The notes: generated by a model not told the origin, from the letters alone. 64,000 nucleotides of DNA from Fusobacteria bacterium ZRK30 (GCA_024628785.1 CP102405.1:1426001-1490000), one strand, 5' to 3'; numbered from the stretch's first letter, positions 1 through 8,816 are shown. Made by a program: numbers and translations.

Positions 1-1
1 T

Positions 2-460
2 TTTGGAGGCCAGATACCTATGCAACCGGAATATACAAAGAATTTGAAAGAAGCAAAAGAGTTAATTGAAGACCCTAATGGAAGATTGGTAGCAGTGGTT
101 TCATGGGAAGAATATGCAGGAATAAACAATGGAGGATATTCTTATTTCACTGAAAAAGGTCGTATACCGGGATCTGTATTCGGGTATGGTGGTTCAGATG
201 GATATCACTCAGAAGATTTTGTGGATTCAGACGGAACAATGAGGGACTATACTCAAATAAAAAAAATGTGGAAAGAATGGGATATCAAAGCTGAAAATGT
301 ATCTGCTTTTTTCTGTGCTACAGGATGGAGAGGAGCACTAGCTTTCTTTGACGCATATTTGATGGGCTGGGAAAATGTAAGTGTATATGATGGAGGATTC
401 TACGAATGGATACAGGATCCTACAAACCCTATCGCTACAGGAGATCCTAGGGTAAATTAA
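2..460 (+). CDS. Rhodanese-domain sulfurtransferase, C-terminal part (cut by window start)
   Basis: The reading frame is open to the first base of the window, so the gene begins upstream. An internal ATG lies at base 20, but residues before it (FGGQIP) align with the same point in the rhodanese lipoprotein at 1827-3170, so it is not a start. The visible part is one rhodanese domain with an active-site loop of the CxxGxR form (CATGWR), followed by the usual VYDGGFYEW end. Rhodaneses move sulfane sulfur from a donor through a cysteine persulfide. It lies 23 bases before the double-cubane-cluster gene with an AAGGGGGG-type ribosome site between them, so the two are probably co-transcribed. Confidence 0.9.
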   Translation, partial: FGGQIPMQPEYTKNLKEAKELIEDPNGRLVAVVSWEEYAGINNGGYSYFTEKGRIPGSVFGYGGSDGYHSEDFVDSDGTMRDYTQIKKMWKEWDIKAENVSAFFCATGWRGALAFFDAYLMGWENVSVYDGGFYEWIQDPTNPIATGDPRVN

Positions 461-483
461 AAACTATAAAAAGGGGGGCAGCT

Positions 484-1641
484 ATGAAAGATATTAATAA
501 ATTACCAGAAAATTTTCAAGATTTTGAAGAAGCAAGACGAGACGGATTTTTAACTATAAAAGAACTCAAAGACAGCGGAAAAAGCATAGTAGGGACATTT
601 TGTACCTATACACCTAAGGAATTAATCTATGCAGCAGGAGCTGTCCCGGTATCACTTTGCTCGCTAAGTGAAGAAACTATACCGGCGGCAGAAAAACACC
701 TGCCAAAAAACTTATGTCCATTGATAAAGGCCAGTTATGGTTATGCTCTTACAGATAAATGCCCGTATATGTATTTTTCGGATATGATTGTAGGAGAAAC
801 AACGTGTGACGGGAAAAAGAAGATGTACGAACTCTTAGGAGAGTTAAAAGACACCTATATAATGCAGCTTCCCCAGACACAGGATAAAGAGAGGGGAATG
901 GATCTTTGGAAAGAAGAGATATCCAGATTTAAAGATAAATTAGAGAAAAAATTTAATGTATCTATCTCAAAGGAAAAAATTTCAGAGGCAATCTCCCAGA
1001 TTAATGATGAAAGAAAACTTCTAAAGGAGTTTTATAGTCTGGGGAAATTAACTCCGCCGCCTCTTTCAGGATATGAGATGCATAAGGTTTTAAATGGTGT
1101 AAGTTATACCTTTGATAAAAAAATTCAAAATGAAAAAATTAGAGAAATAATAGAAAATTTAAAGGAGATTGACAGGAATAATAATTCCAAGGTTTCTGTG
1201 AAAGCACCGAGAATATTAATTACAGGATGTCCTATAGGAGGAGTAGCAGAAAAAATAATAAAGCCTATTGAGGATGCAGGAGCTGTGGTAGTTACATATG
1301 AAAATTGTGGGGGAGCTAAGAACTTGGACAGGCTTGTAGATGAAACAATAGATCCTATTCAGGCACTTGCAGAAAAATATATATCTATTCCTTGCTCTGT
1401 TATGTCACCAAATACAGACAGGGAAGATCTTTTAAAGAGACTTATCGATGAATATCAGGTAGATGGAGTTGTAGAGTTAATTCTTCAAGCTTGTCACACC
1501 TATAGTGTAGAAACTCACAAGATAAAAAGGGTTGTGACCAAGGAAAAAGATATTCCATATATATCCCTTGAAACAGATTATTCAACAGGGGATACAGGGC
1601 AGATAAAAACAAGGATAGAGGCATTTATAGAGATGTTGTAG
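484..1641 (+). CDS. Double-cubane-cluster / 2-hydroxyacyl-CoA dehydratase subunit D family protein
   Basis: The 385-residue protein matches the HgdB/FldC-like 2-hydroxyacyl-CoA dehydratase family, and more closely the stand-alone double-cubane-cluster proteins (YjiM type). Cysteines fall at residues 40, 59, 78, 93 and 108 in the N-terminal half (FCTYTP, LCPL, KCPY, TTCDGKKK). More lie in the C-terminal half (TGCPIGG, ENCGG, IPCS, QACHTYS). Family members bind iron-sulfur clusters and are fed low-potential electrons by a separate ATP-dependent reductase, which is not in this window. It sits between two rhodanese genes. The substrate cannot be read from sequence. Confidence 0.85.
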   Translation: MKDINKLPENFQDFEEARRDGFLTIKELKDSGKSIVGTFCTYTPKELIYAAGAVPVSLCSLSEETIPAAEKHLPKNLCPLIKASYGYALTDKCPYMYFSDMIVGETTCDGKKKMYELLGELKDTYIMQLPQTQDKERGMDLWKEEISRFKDKLEKKFNVSISKEKISEAISQINDERKLLKEFYSLGKLTPPPLSGYEMHKVLNGVSYTFDKKIQNEKIREIIENLKEIDRNNNSKVSVKAPRILITGCPIGGVAEKIIKPIEDAGAVVVTYENCGGAKNLDRLVDETIDPIQALAEKYISIPCSVMSPNTDREDLLKRLIDEYQVDGVVELILQACHTYSVETHKIKRVVTKEKDIPYISLETDYSTGDTGQIKTRIEAFIEML

Positions 1642-1670
1642 AAAACTAAAATTTCGACAATTGAATAAGG

Positions 1671-1782
1671 TTATGTACACTATACCTAAATAGTGCAAAT
1701 TATACCTTTGATAAAATAGAACAAAATGATAGAATAATAGATATAACTGCTAAAATGAAGAGAAAGTATAAAAATGCATAAA
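1671..1782 (+). pseudogene. Decayed fragment of a second double-cubane-cluster gene
   Basis: One frame reads YLNSANYTFDKIEQNDRIID, which aligns with VLNGVSYTFDKKIQNEKIRE of the intact gene at about 1088-1150. DNA identity is obvious around TATACCTTTGATAAAA. The frame has no start and ends soon after at TAA. The likely history is a tandem copy that was mostly deleted, leaving about 100 bases between the two genes. Confidence 0.6.
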
Positions 1783-1826
1783 ATTTTAGAAGTTGAGACA
1801 TAAAAATATAAACTGGGGTGAAGATC

Positions 1827-3170
1827 ATGAAAAAATTGTTTGTTATACTGACACTGGCGATTGGTTTAATAGGATGTGGCAGTAAAGTAGAGGAACCAAA
1901 AAGTCAAGTAACTAAGGAAGGTTCTGTTAGTGTAAAGGAAGTACAAAAAGCAGAAAAAGATAAAAATATAGTTTTAATGGATACCAGAAGTTATGATGAA
2001 TATAATGGGTGGGATTTAGATGGAAAAGGAGTTAATGGTCATATTCCTGGATCAGTAAATTATCCTACCAGTGCTATAAAAGACGGAGATGTAGAAAAGG
2101 CTCTTGAGAGAAAAGGAATTGTAGCGGGGAATGAGATAATTCTTTATGGTAAAGAGTCTAAAACTATGGCAGCAGCTCTTACAGAAAAAGGGTATACAGT
2201 ATCTATCTTTGACGGAGGAGTAGAAAAGTGGGCAGAAAATTCATTATCTTTTGAAAAATTAAAAAGATATGAAACTATCGTACCTGTGAGCTGGGTTAAA
2301 GATCTTTTAGATGGGAAAAAAGTAAATCATTATGATGGAAGACCTGTAAAAGTATTTAATGTAGGATGGGGTGAAAAAGGAAAATCTCATAAAGAGGGAC
2401 ATATTCCTGGATCTTACTGGATGCATACAGGATGGGTAGAGGAAGGGCCTCTTTGGAACAGAGTTGATGATATGAAAATTAAGACTGAGATGGAAAAGCA
2501 GGGAATCACAACTGATACTCTTGTACTTATCTATGGTGATCCTATGGCTGCTGCAAGATTTGGAGTTATAGCTAAGTATGCAGGGGTAGAAGATGTAAGA
2601 ATGATAAATGGCGGACTTAAGGGATGGAAAGAAGCAGGGTATCCTGTGGAAACAGAGATGAAAACTCCAGAGTCAGTAAAAGAATTCGGTGCAGAGGTAC
2701 CTCAAAACCCGGAAATTATCGTAGATCTACCTGAAGCTGTAGAGTTATTGAAGGCTGAAGATGGGGATCTTATCAGTATTAGAAGCTGGAGAGAGTACTT
2801 GGGAAAAATCAGCGGTTATGATTATATCAAGCCGAGAGGAAGAATCGAAGGAGCAAAATGGGGGATGGCAGGATCGGACCCTTGGCACTTAGAAGATTAT
2901 AGAGGAATGGATCAATTTCATATGAGGCCATATACTGAGATCCAAAAAATGTGGGAAGGATTGAAAATAAATTCTGAAAATCATTTGGCATTTTATTGCG
3001 GAACAGGATGGAGAGCAAGTGAAGTATGGTTCTATGCACAGGCTATGGGTCTTGAAAGAATATCTGTATATGATGGCGGATGGAAAGAATGGTCTGAAAC
3101 AAAGGAAACAAAGAAGAAGGTTTTAAAAGGTGAACCTAAGGTATTAAACGAAGAAAGTTTTGTTGATTAG
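1827..3170 (+). CDS. Lipoprotein with three rhodanese-like domains
   Basis: The start is taken at ATG 1827, six bases after GGGGTG. A GTG at 1818 would overlap that ribosome site. A lipoprotein signal peptide ends in a lipobox (LIGC, then GSK). Three rhodanese-like domains follow. The first two have GHIPGS substrate loops, but the catalytic position is replaced (YGKES, YGDPM). Only the third has a CxxGxR loop (CGTGWR, Cys391). The third domain is the closest relative of the truncated gene at 2-460. Probable role: membrane-anchored extracytoplasmic sulfurtransferase; the sulfur donor is unknown. Confidence 0.87.
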   Translation: MKKLFVILTLAIGLIGCGSKVEEPKSQVTKEGSVSVKEVQKAEKDKNIVLMDTRSYDEYNGWDLDGKGVNGHIPGSVNYPTSAIKDGDVEKALERKGIVAGNEIILYGKESKTMAAALTEKGYTVSIFDGGVEKWAENSLSFEKLKRYETIVPVSWVKDLLDGKKVNHYDGRPVKVFNVGWGEKGKSHKEGHIPGSYWMHTGWVEEGPLWNRVDDMKIKTEMEKQGITTDTLVLIYGDPMAAARFGVIAKYAGVEDVRMINGGLKGWKEAGYPVETEMKTPESVKEFGAEVPQNPEIIVDLPEAVELLKAEDGDLISIRSWREYLGKISGYDYIKPRGRIEGAKWGMAGSDPWHLEDYRGMDQFHMRPYTEIQKMWEGLKINSENHLAFYCGTGWRASEVWFYAQAMGLERISVYDGGWKEWSETKETKKKVLKGEPKVLNEESFVD

Positions 3171-3180
3171 AAAATAGAGG

Positions 3181-3215
3181 ATGACTTCTGCATTATGCAG
3201 GAGTCATTTTTTTTT
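3181..3215 (+). terminator. Rho-independent terminator after rhodanese lipoprotein
   Basis: A 12-bp stem with a 3-base loop (ATGACTTCTGCA / TGCAGGAGTCAT, one G-U in RNA) is followed by eight T. Confidence 0.85.
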
Positions 3216-3278
3216 ATTCTACAAAATTACAAAACTCATGCAACTAAATAAAAGATTATAAAAATTTAGAGTATGCCG

Positions 3279-3308
3279 ATCTGAATGCAACATCATGTTG
3301 TTTTTTAT
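3279..3308 (+). repeat. Short palindromic intergenic repeat, copy 1
   Basis: ATGCAACATCATGTTG followed by TTTTTT. This is one of three diverged copies (others at 10087-10116 and 12022-12055) of an element whose consensus core is GCAACGTCACGTTGC plus a T run. It could act as a second terminator. Confidence 0.5.
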
Positions 3309-3337
3309 TTTACAAAAATAAATTTAAATGCTAAAAT
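3309..3337 (+). promoter_or_regulatory. Candidate promoter for LysM-M15 gene
   Basis: TTTACA and TAAAAT are separated by 17 bases, about 50 bases upstream of the ATG at 3389. Confidence 0.5.
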
Positions 3338-3388
3338 TTATTAAAAAATATTAATATAAAAATGACAACAATAAGGAGTTACTAGTAA

Positions 3389-4234
3389 ATGAAAAATAAG
3401 AACAATTATCTAAGTTTAAGAAAACTGTATAAAAAAACTACTATATTATTAATTTTACTGAGTCTAACTACTATTTCTTTTTCAAAGACACATCGTGTAA
3501 GACCAGGGGATACTTTAGATGTGATCAGCAGAAAATATAATATAAGTATTAGTCAGCTCCAGGCAAGAAATGATTTGGCTGCAAATAAAATTATTGCAGG
3601 AACAAATCTTGATGTTGGTGGAGATGGGTATCATATTGTTGTATATGGTGAAAATCTTTCATTGATAGCATCCAGATACAATCTGACTCCTTCAAAAATA
3701 ATGGCTCTAAACAATATGAAAAATCAAACTATTCATCCTGATATGAAGTTGAGAGTTTCAGGAAATTCCAGGCAGAAGAATGTAGTTAAACCTATTTCAA
3801 CTAATAGATCAAAAACTTCTAGCCATAAAAATTATTTTACCATTAAAGAGTTTGTCGATAGAGAAACTTATCGAAAATATGGGTCAAGAAGTATTTGGTT
3901 TGTAGATAAAGAACTTATTGATCAAATGAATCAGTTAAGGGAATTGTTTGGCCGTGAAATCACAATTAATAACTGGGCAACTGGAGGTCAATTCCAGTGG
4001 AGGGGATTTAGAACTTCCAGATCTCCAGAATATACGTCTTATTCATCTCATTCTTTTGGAAGAGCTGTAGATTTTGATGTCAAAGGACTCTCGGCTGCCC
4101 AGGCCAGGAAAAAAATTATTGGGTGGTATAATGAAGGGATTTTAATCTCTAAATCAATAAGTCTTGAAACAGAAGTCTCATGGGTGCATCTAGATATTAG
4201 AAATGGAGGGGGACTGAGAACCTTCAAGCCATAA
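3389..4234 (+). CDS. Secreted LysM (x2) - M15-type peptidoglycan peptidase
   Basis: A signal peptide covers about residues 1-33 (KKTTILLILLSLTTISFS). Two LysM modules follow at about 35-77 (HRVRPGDTL) and 81-123 (YHIVVYGENL), then a Zn-peptidase domain of the M15A/DUF882 type. Metal ligands are visible as His221-x6-Asp228 (SHSFGRAVD) and His267 (WVHLD). LysM modules bind peptidoglycan, and M15 enzymes cleave its peptides. The gene stands alone between two terminators, with AAGGAG ten bases before the ATG. Probably a housekeeping cell-wall remodelling enzyme. Confidence 0.85.
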   Translation: MKNKNNYLSLRKLYKKTTILLILLSLTTISFSKTHRVRPGDTLDVISRKYNISISQLQARNDLAANKIIAGTNLDVGGDGYHIVVYGENLSLIASRYNLTPSKIMALNNMKNQTIHPDMKLRVSGNSRQKNVVKPISTNRSKTSSHKNYFTIKEFVDRETYRKYGSRSIWFVDKELIDQMNQLRELFGREITINNWATGGQFQWRGFRTSRSPEYTSYSSHSFGRAVDFDVKGLSAAQARKKIIGWYNEGILISKSISLETEVSWVHLDIRNGGGLRTFKP

Positions 4235-4255
4235 AAGTGGATACAGGTATTTTTT

Positions 4256-4286
4256 AGGAGACGACAGAGCTGTCATCTCCTATTTT
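4256..4286 (+). terminator. Terminator after LysM-M15 gene
   Basis: AGGAGA-c-GACAG / CTGTC-a-TCTCCT hairpin followed by ATTTTG. The T run is weak. Confidence 0.65.
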
Positions 4287-4492
4287 GTATTTAACTAATA
4301 AATTTTATATTACAATAATTTTATCTCTATATTTCACCACTGTTCACATTGAAGCGACATTTTTTATGTTATTTTGCATATATTTTGCGTTATTTGTCGT
4401 GAAAATGGACGTAAGTAAATGGGAAATATAGGAGGGTAATCATGATAAAAATAAAAATGAAATAAGTAAGTATTATATTTTAAAATATAACA
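4287..4492. other. Gene-poor gap before hpt, with a possible 7-codon leader ORF
   Basis: The 323 bases between 4234 and 4558 hold no normal gene. A strong ribosome site (AGGAGGG, 4430-4436) is followed by a seven-codon frame at 4442-4465 (MIKIKMK). It may be a leader peptide or chance. The hpt promoter lies at 4493-4522. Confidence 0.3.
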
Positions 4493-4522
4493 TTGAAAAA
4501 AACTAAGAATTAATGGTAAAAT
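4493..4522 (+). promoter_or_regulatory. Promoter for hpt operon
   Basis: TTGAAA, 18-base spacer, TAAAAT, with an extended -10 (TGG before TAAAAT). It lies 36 bases upstream of the hpt start. Confidence 0.6.
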
Positions 4523-4557
4523 ATGAGGTAAATTATTAACTTTAGGAGGAAATAAAA

Positions 4558-5121
4558 TTGAATAAAAAGCCTTGGGATAAAGGAATTGCAACAAAAATGC
4601 TTACAGAGGACCAAATCGCTGCAAGAGTGGCTGAGTTAGGAGCTCAAATCACAAAAGATTTTAAAGATAAAGAGGAAGATATAATCGTAGTGTGTTTATT
4701 AAAGGGATCGATTATATTTATGGCAGACCTTTGTAGAAAAATTGAATTACCACTAAAGATGGATTTTATGACTGTATCTAGTTATGGAAATGAATTTGTA
4801 TCAACAAGAGAAGTAAAGATCAAAAAAGATTTAGATGAAAATATCATGGGGAAACATGTAATCGTAGTAGAAGATATAATCGATTCAGGAAATACATTGA
4901 AAACTGTATTAAAGATGTTAGGACACAGAGGACCTAAGTCAGTATCATTATGTACACTTTTAAACAAGCCTTCTAGAAGGGAAGTTGAGATTGACGTACA
5001 ATATATTGGTTTTGAAATAGAGGATGAGTTCGTATTAGGTTATGGATTAGACTATATGCAGGAATATAGAAATATTCCTTACGTAGGTATCATGGGGAAT
5101 TTAGAAGAATTAGAAGACTAA
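4558..5121 (+). CDS. hpt: Hypoxanthine phosphoribosyltransferase (copy 1)
   Basis: A 187-residue type I phosphoribosyltransferase. The PRPP-binding loop is VIVVEDIIDSGNTL with the acidic pair preceding SGNT, and the conserved LLKGS and SSYG loops are present. It salvages hypoxanthine/guanine with PRPP to IMP/GMP. It starts at TTG 4558, supported by AGGAGG eight bases upstream; no ATG is suitably placed. It is followed 14 bases later by a paralogue of the same family. Confidence 0.9.
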   Translation: MNKKPWDKGIATKMLTEDQIAARVAELGAQITKDFKDKEEDIIVVCLLKGSIIFMADLCRKIELPLKMDFMTVSSYGNEFVSTREVKIKKDLDENIMGKHVIVVEDIIDSGNTLKTVLKMLGHRGPKSVSLCTLLNKPSRREVEIDVQYIGFEIEDEFVLGYGLDYMQEYRNIPYVGIMGNLEELED

Positions 5122-5135
5122 GGAGATAATAGGGA

Positions 5136-5669
5136 ATGAAATATTCAGTAGATGTAATGATCTCAAAAGAAGAGATCGCAGGTAAAGTAGCAGAATTAGG
5201 AGAAAGAATAAATAAAAAATATAAAGACAGTGAAGAATTAGTATTGATCGCTCTTTTACGTGGATCAGTAATATTTATGGCAGATATTGCCCGTGAATTA
5301 AAATTAGAGAATGTAAGATTGGACTTTATGACTGTATCTAGTTATGGAAATTCTATGACTTCTTCTAGAGATGTAAAGATCAAAAAAGATATTGAAGATT
5401 GTATCAAAGGTAAAGATGTTCTTATTGTAGAAGATCTAATAGATACAGGATTTACTTTGAGTAAAGTTGTTGAGATATTAAAGATCAGGGAACCAAAGTC
5501 TCTTAGTATTTGTACACTTTTAGACAAACCGGCTAGAAGAGAAGCAAATGTTGATGTGGAATTTTCAGGATTCCAAATTCCAGATGAATTTGTAGTAGGA
5601 TATGGAATCGATTATGCAGAAAAACATAGAGAACTGCCGTTTATCGGAAAAGTAACTATAGAAAAATAA
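5136..5669 (+). CDS. hpt: Hypoxanthine phosphoribosyltransferase (copy 2, tandem paralogue)
   Basis: 177 residues, the same architecture as the upstream gene: PRPP loop [19 protein letters not shown] and SSYG. Many blocks are shared ([28 protein letters not shown]). The pair is a tandem duplication that has diverged. Different base preference (hypoxanthine versus guanine or xanthine) is possible but cannot be decided here. AAGGAG precedes the ATG. Confidence 0.88.
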   Translation: MKYSVDVMISKEEIAGKVAELGERINKKYKDSEELVLIALLRGSVIFMADIARELKLENVRLDFMTVSSYGNSMTSSRDVKIKKDIEDCIKGKDVLIVEDLIDTGFTLSKVVEILKIREPKSLSICTLLDKPARREANVDVEFSGFQIPDEFVVGYGIDYAEKHRELPFIGKVTIEK

Positions 5670-5691
5670 ACTATAGGAAAGCAGGTGAAAG

Positions 5692-6486
5692 ATGGGATTT
5701 AAACATAAGAAAAAATATGGACAAAACTTTTTGACCAATGCAGGTCAGGTTTTAGACAGAATTATAGAAGTTTCAGATGTAAATTCTGAAGATGCTATAG
5801 TAGAGATAGGACCTGGTGAGGGAGCACTTACAGAGCTATTATTGGAGCATGGAAAAAAAGTTACATGTATGGAGATAGATACAGATCTAGAAAAAATACT
5901 AAGAAGAAAATTTGAAACCAACCCGAAGTTTACTTTACTTATGGGAGACGTTTTAGAGCAGAATTTTCAAGAAAAAATAGGAGAACCTATAAAGGTAGTA
6001 GCTAATATTCCTTACTATATCACTTCTCCAATTATTCATAAATTGATAGAAAATAGAAATATTATAAATCAAATTTATATAATGGTGCAAAAAGAAGTGG
6101 CTGAAAGAATATGTGCAAAATCAGGAAAAGAGAGAAGTGTTCTTACACTATCTGTTGAATACTTTGGTGATGCAGAATATCTATTTACTATTCCAAAGGA
6201 AGATTTTGATCCGGTACCTAAGATTGATTCGGCATTTATGTCAATTAAACTTCGTACTGATAATAAGTATGAAAAATTAGTCGATGAAGCTACATTTTTT
6301 AAATATGTAAAGGCAGCCTTTGCTAATAAGAGAAAAAATATACTGAATAACTTATCTAATTTAGGGTTCAGTAAAGCTGAATTAAAAGAAAAATTAGAGA
6401 CTATAGGTATAGAGGGAAATAGAAGAGCCGAAGCTATAAGCATCGATGAATATATGGAACTTATCAGAGTCTTAGAGGAAAAATAA
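5692..6486 (+). CDS. rsmA: 16S rRNA (adenine1518/1519-N6) dimethyltransferase
   Basis: 264 residues, the KsgA/Dim1 family. It starts with the family hallmark KKKYGQNFL and carries the SAM motif EIGPGEGALT and the catalytic NIPYY motif. It dimethylates two adjacent adenines near the 3' end of 16S rRNA during 30S maturation. The gene lies 22 bases after the second hpt, with AGCAGGTG as ribosome site, probably in one operon. Confidence 0.95.
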   Translation: MGFKHKKKYGQNFLTNAGQVLDRIIEVSDVNSEDAIVEIGPGEGALTELLLEHGKKVTCMEIDTDLEKILRRKFETNPKFTLLMGDVLEQNFQEKIGEPIKVVANIPYYITSPIIHKLIENRNIINQIYIMVQKEVAERICAKSGKERSVLTLSVEYFGDAEYLFTIPKEDFDPVPKIDSAFMSIKLRTDNKYEKLVDEATFFKYVKAAFANKRKNILNNLSNLGFSKAELKEKLETIGIEGNRRAEAISIDEYMELIRVLEEK

Positions 6487-6500
6487 TAATTAAAGGATTG

Positions 6501-6533
6501 AGAATGGAGATAAAAATCCATTCTGAATTTTTT
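6501..6533 (+). terminator. Hairpin terminator after rsmA
   Basis: AGAATGGA / TCCATTCT stem with an eight-base loop, followed by GAATTTTTTT. Confidence 0.6.
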
Positions 6534-6580
6534 ATTAAGGGGATAATAGATCGCCACAGGCGTAAAGGAGGTAAAAAATT

Positions 6581-6823
6581 ATGATGAGAAGTTACGAGTT
6601 TTTCATTCAAACAGAAAGAAAACACATCGATTTTATAAATAAAGTAATGGAAGCTTATGAAGGTCTGGGAATAGTCAGAACTTTAGATGCTAAATTAGGA
6701 ACAATAAAGATTATATCTACTGAATTTTATGCTGATGAGGTTAGAGTTGTAGTAGAAGACCTGGATGCAAACGGGGTATATGCCAAGATAACCTATGAAG
6801 GACCTTGGAAGGGTGTATTATAA
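6581..6823 (+). CDS. DUF4911 family protein
   Basis: 80 residues, resembling the small DUF4911 family of Fusobacteriota and Clostridia (RSYEFFIQT near the start; an ACT-like alternation of strands and helices). The molecular function is unknown. AAGGAGG lies nine bases before the first of two adjacent ATGs. It sits between rsmA and the thioesterase, in the same order as the translation genes that follow. Confidence 0.7.
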   Translation: MMRSYEFFIQTERKHIDFINKVMEAYEGLGIVRTLDAKLGTIKIISTEFYADEVRVVVEDLDANGVYAKITYEGPWKGVL

Positions 6824-6858
6824 AAAAAGTGTAAAATAAAGGTCAGAAGGAGGCAATA

Positions 6859-7266
6859 ATGGAAAAAAATTGTCATACGATAGATCACAGAGTCTACTAT
6901 AACGAAACTGACCAAATGGGAAGGGTATATCATTCGAACTACGTTATCTGGATGGAAAAAGGAAGAACTGAGTTTATCAGGACTAAGAAGATCTCCTACA
7001 AATCTCTGGAGGAAGATGGAATCTTTCTTCCTGTATCGGATATAGATATAAAATTTTTTAAAGCCATAGAATACGATATGGAATTAAAGATAAAAACTAT
7101 CCTGACGGAGATAAATAGAATTAAAGTTAAATTCAGATATGAATTTTATGATAGTAGGATGGAGACTCTTTTTGGAGTTGCAAATACCACAAATATCTTT
7201 ACAGACAGGGATGGAATACCTAAAAGAGTCAGTAAAGAACTAGTAGATAGGATAAAAAACAATTAA
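6859..7266 (+). CDS. Acyl-CoA thioesterase, YbgC/4-hydroxybenzoyl-CoA thioesterase hot-dog family
   Basis: 135 residues. The family signature is clear near the N-terminus: VYYNETDQMGRVYHSNY, with the catalytic aspartate in the TDxMG segment. Hot-dog thioesterases hydrolyse acyl-CoA or acyl-ACP. AGAAGGAGG precedes the ATG. Confidence 0.85.
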   Translation: MEKNCHTIDHRVYYNETDQMGRVYHSNYVIWMEKGRTEFIRTKKISYKSLEEDGIFLPVSDIDIKFFKAIEYDMELKIKTILTEINRIKVKFRYEFYDSRMETLFGVANTTNIFTDRDGIPKRVSKELVDRIKNN

Positions 7267-7347
7267 AAATTGATAGATATTGCACAGATAATTTAATTAA
7301 AAGATAAAAGTTATCAATTTGGCCAAAAGCCAGGGAGGAATATAAAG

Positions 7348-7587
7348 ATGGAAAAATTAGAAGCACTATTAAAATATATAGTTTCAGAAATGGTAAAAAC
7401 ACAAGATGCAATCGATATTACATATGAGGAAAAGAAAGACCTTATTGTTTTTAAAATAAGAGTAGCTGATGGTGAATTAGGAAAAGTAATAGGTAAAAAC
7501 GGTCTGACTGCAAATGCTATCAGAGGAGTAATGCAGGCAGCAGCAGTAAAAGATAAATTAAATGTAAATGTAGAATTTTTAGATTAA
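7348..7587 (+). CDS. khpA: KH-domain RNA-binding protein KhpA
   Basis: 79 residues, a single type II KH domain with the GxxG RNA-contact loop in VIGKNG. The size and its place directly before rimM-trmD are typical of KhpA, which acts with KhpB in RNA metabolism in many Gram-positive bacteria. GGGAGG lies before the ATG. Confidence 0.9.
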   Translation: MEKLEALLKYIVSEMVKTQDAIDITYEEKKDLIVFKIRVADGELGKVIGKNGLTANAIRGVMQAAAVKDKLNVNVEFLD

Positions 7588-7602
7588 TTAGGAGGTAAGA
7601 AT

Positions 7603-8106
7603 ATGGACTTGATTTCAGTTGGAAAAATTTCAGGGACTCATCACCTAATGGGAACGGTCAAGGTTTCTTCAAATTTTGAAGACCTAAGTATAATAGTAGG
7701 GTCAAAAGTTATTATAAAAAATGACAGTGGGATGAGTAGAATACTGACAGTAACAAATATAAAAAAAATAAGTCCTAAAAGATTAGCTTTTGACTTTGAA
7801 GAGATAACTAATAAAACCGAAGGAACTGCTCTATCTGGATATTCTATCTATGTGAGAAAAGATATCTTAGGATTGGAAGAGGATGAATATTATGCCTCTG
7901 ATATCATTGGGATGATGGCTGTCACTGTAGAAGGAGAAGAGTTGGGAGAGATCACTGATTTAATGGAAACAGCAGGTCATGATATCTATGTGATCGGTAA
8001 GGGTAAGGAAGAGATTATGGTTCCTTCAGTAGACGAATTTGTAAAAGATATTGATTTTGAAAAGAGGGTAGTTACTTTTAAACTGATAGAGGGAATGAGA
8101 CCATGA
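7603..8106 (+). CDS. rimM: Ribosome maturation factor RimM
   Basis: 167 residues. An N-terminal RimM barrel (VGKISGTHHLMGTVKV) is followed by a PRC-barrel (YYASDIIGM, VPSVDEFV). RimM assists 30S head assembly around S19. Its last four bases overlap the trmD start (ATGA), the usual coupling. Confidence 0.93.
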   Translation: MDLISVGKISGTHHLMGTVKVSSNFEDLSIIVGSKVIIKNDSGMSRILTVTNIKKISPKRLAFDFEEITNKTEGTALSGYSIYVRKDILGLEEDEYYASDIIGMMAVTVEGEELGEITDLMETAGHDIYVIGKGKEEIMVPSVDEFVKDIDFEKRVVTFKLIEGMRP

Positions 8107-8816
8107 AAATAAATATTTTGACTCTTTTCCCTGCTATGTTTGCCGGTTTTAAAAGTGAAAGTATAATAAAAAGAGCTATAAACAGCGGGTCACTGGAGAT
8201 AAATATCATAGATATAAGAGATTACACCTTTGATAAACATAATACTGCTGATGATACTCCATTTGGTGGAGGAGCAGGGATGGTGTTAAAAGCTGAGCCT
8301 ATATTCAGGGCATTGGAAAATACATCTGGTAAGGTAATCTATACCTCTCCTCAAGGTGTGACACTGAACCAGAATTTATCCAATGATCTTAGTGCTGAAG
8401 AGGAAATAACTATAATAGCAGGTCATTATGAAGGTATAGATGAAAGGGTTATAGAGGAAAAAGTAGATTTAGAGATCTCAATTGGGGATTTTGTATTGAC
8501 TGGAGGAGAGCTGCCAGCTATGGTTATAGCTGATTCCATAGCCAGACTCCTGCCCGGTGTAATAAAAAAAGATTCCTATGAACAGGATTCATTTTATAAT
8601 GGCCTGTTAGATCATCCTCACTATACTCGTCCGGCAGAATTTGACGGATTGAAAGTACCGGAAATATTACTTTCGGGACACCATAAAAATATAGAGTTGT
8701 GGAGAAAAAAGGAAAGTCTCAAAAGAACCTATCTGAGAAGACCGGATCTATTAGAGGGAAGGGAATTTACCAAGGAAGAGAAAAAGTTATTAAAAGAGAT
8801 AGTAGAAGAACTTTAG
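8103..8816 (+). CDS. trmD: tRNA (guanine37-N1)-methyltransferase
   Basis: 237 residues, a SPOUT-class enzyme. Motifs seen: LTLFPAMF at the start, DDTPFGGGAGM, the trefoil-knot cofactor loop (GHYEGIDERV, EISIGDFVLTGGE) and YTRPAEF. It makes m1G37 in tRNAs and so prevents +1 frameshifting. It is translationally coupled to rimM. Confidence 0.96.
   Translation: MKINILTLFPAMFAGFKSESIIKRAINSGSLEINIIDIRDYTFDKHNTADDTPFGGGAGMVLKAEPIFRALENTSGKVIYTSPQGVTLNQNLSNDLSAEEEITIIAGHYEGIDERVIEEKVDLEISIGDFVLTGGELPAMVIADSIARLLPGVIKKDSYEQDSFYNGLLDHPHYTRPAEFDGLKVPEILLSGHHKNIELWRKKESLKRTYLRRPDLLEGREFTKEEKKLLKEIVEEL

Noticed and set aside
1442-1624. Minus-strand frame of 60 codons under the double-cubane gene.
   Set aside because: Shadow frame, no ribosome site.
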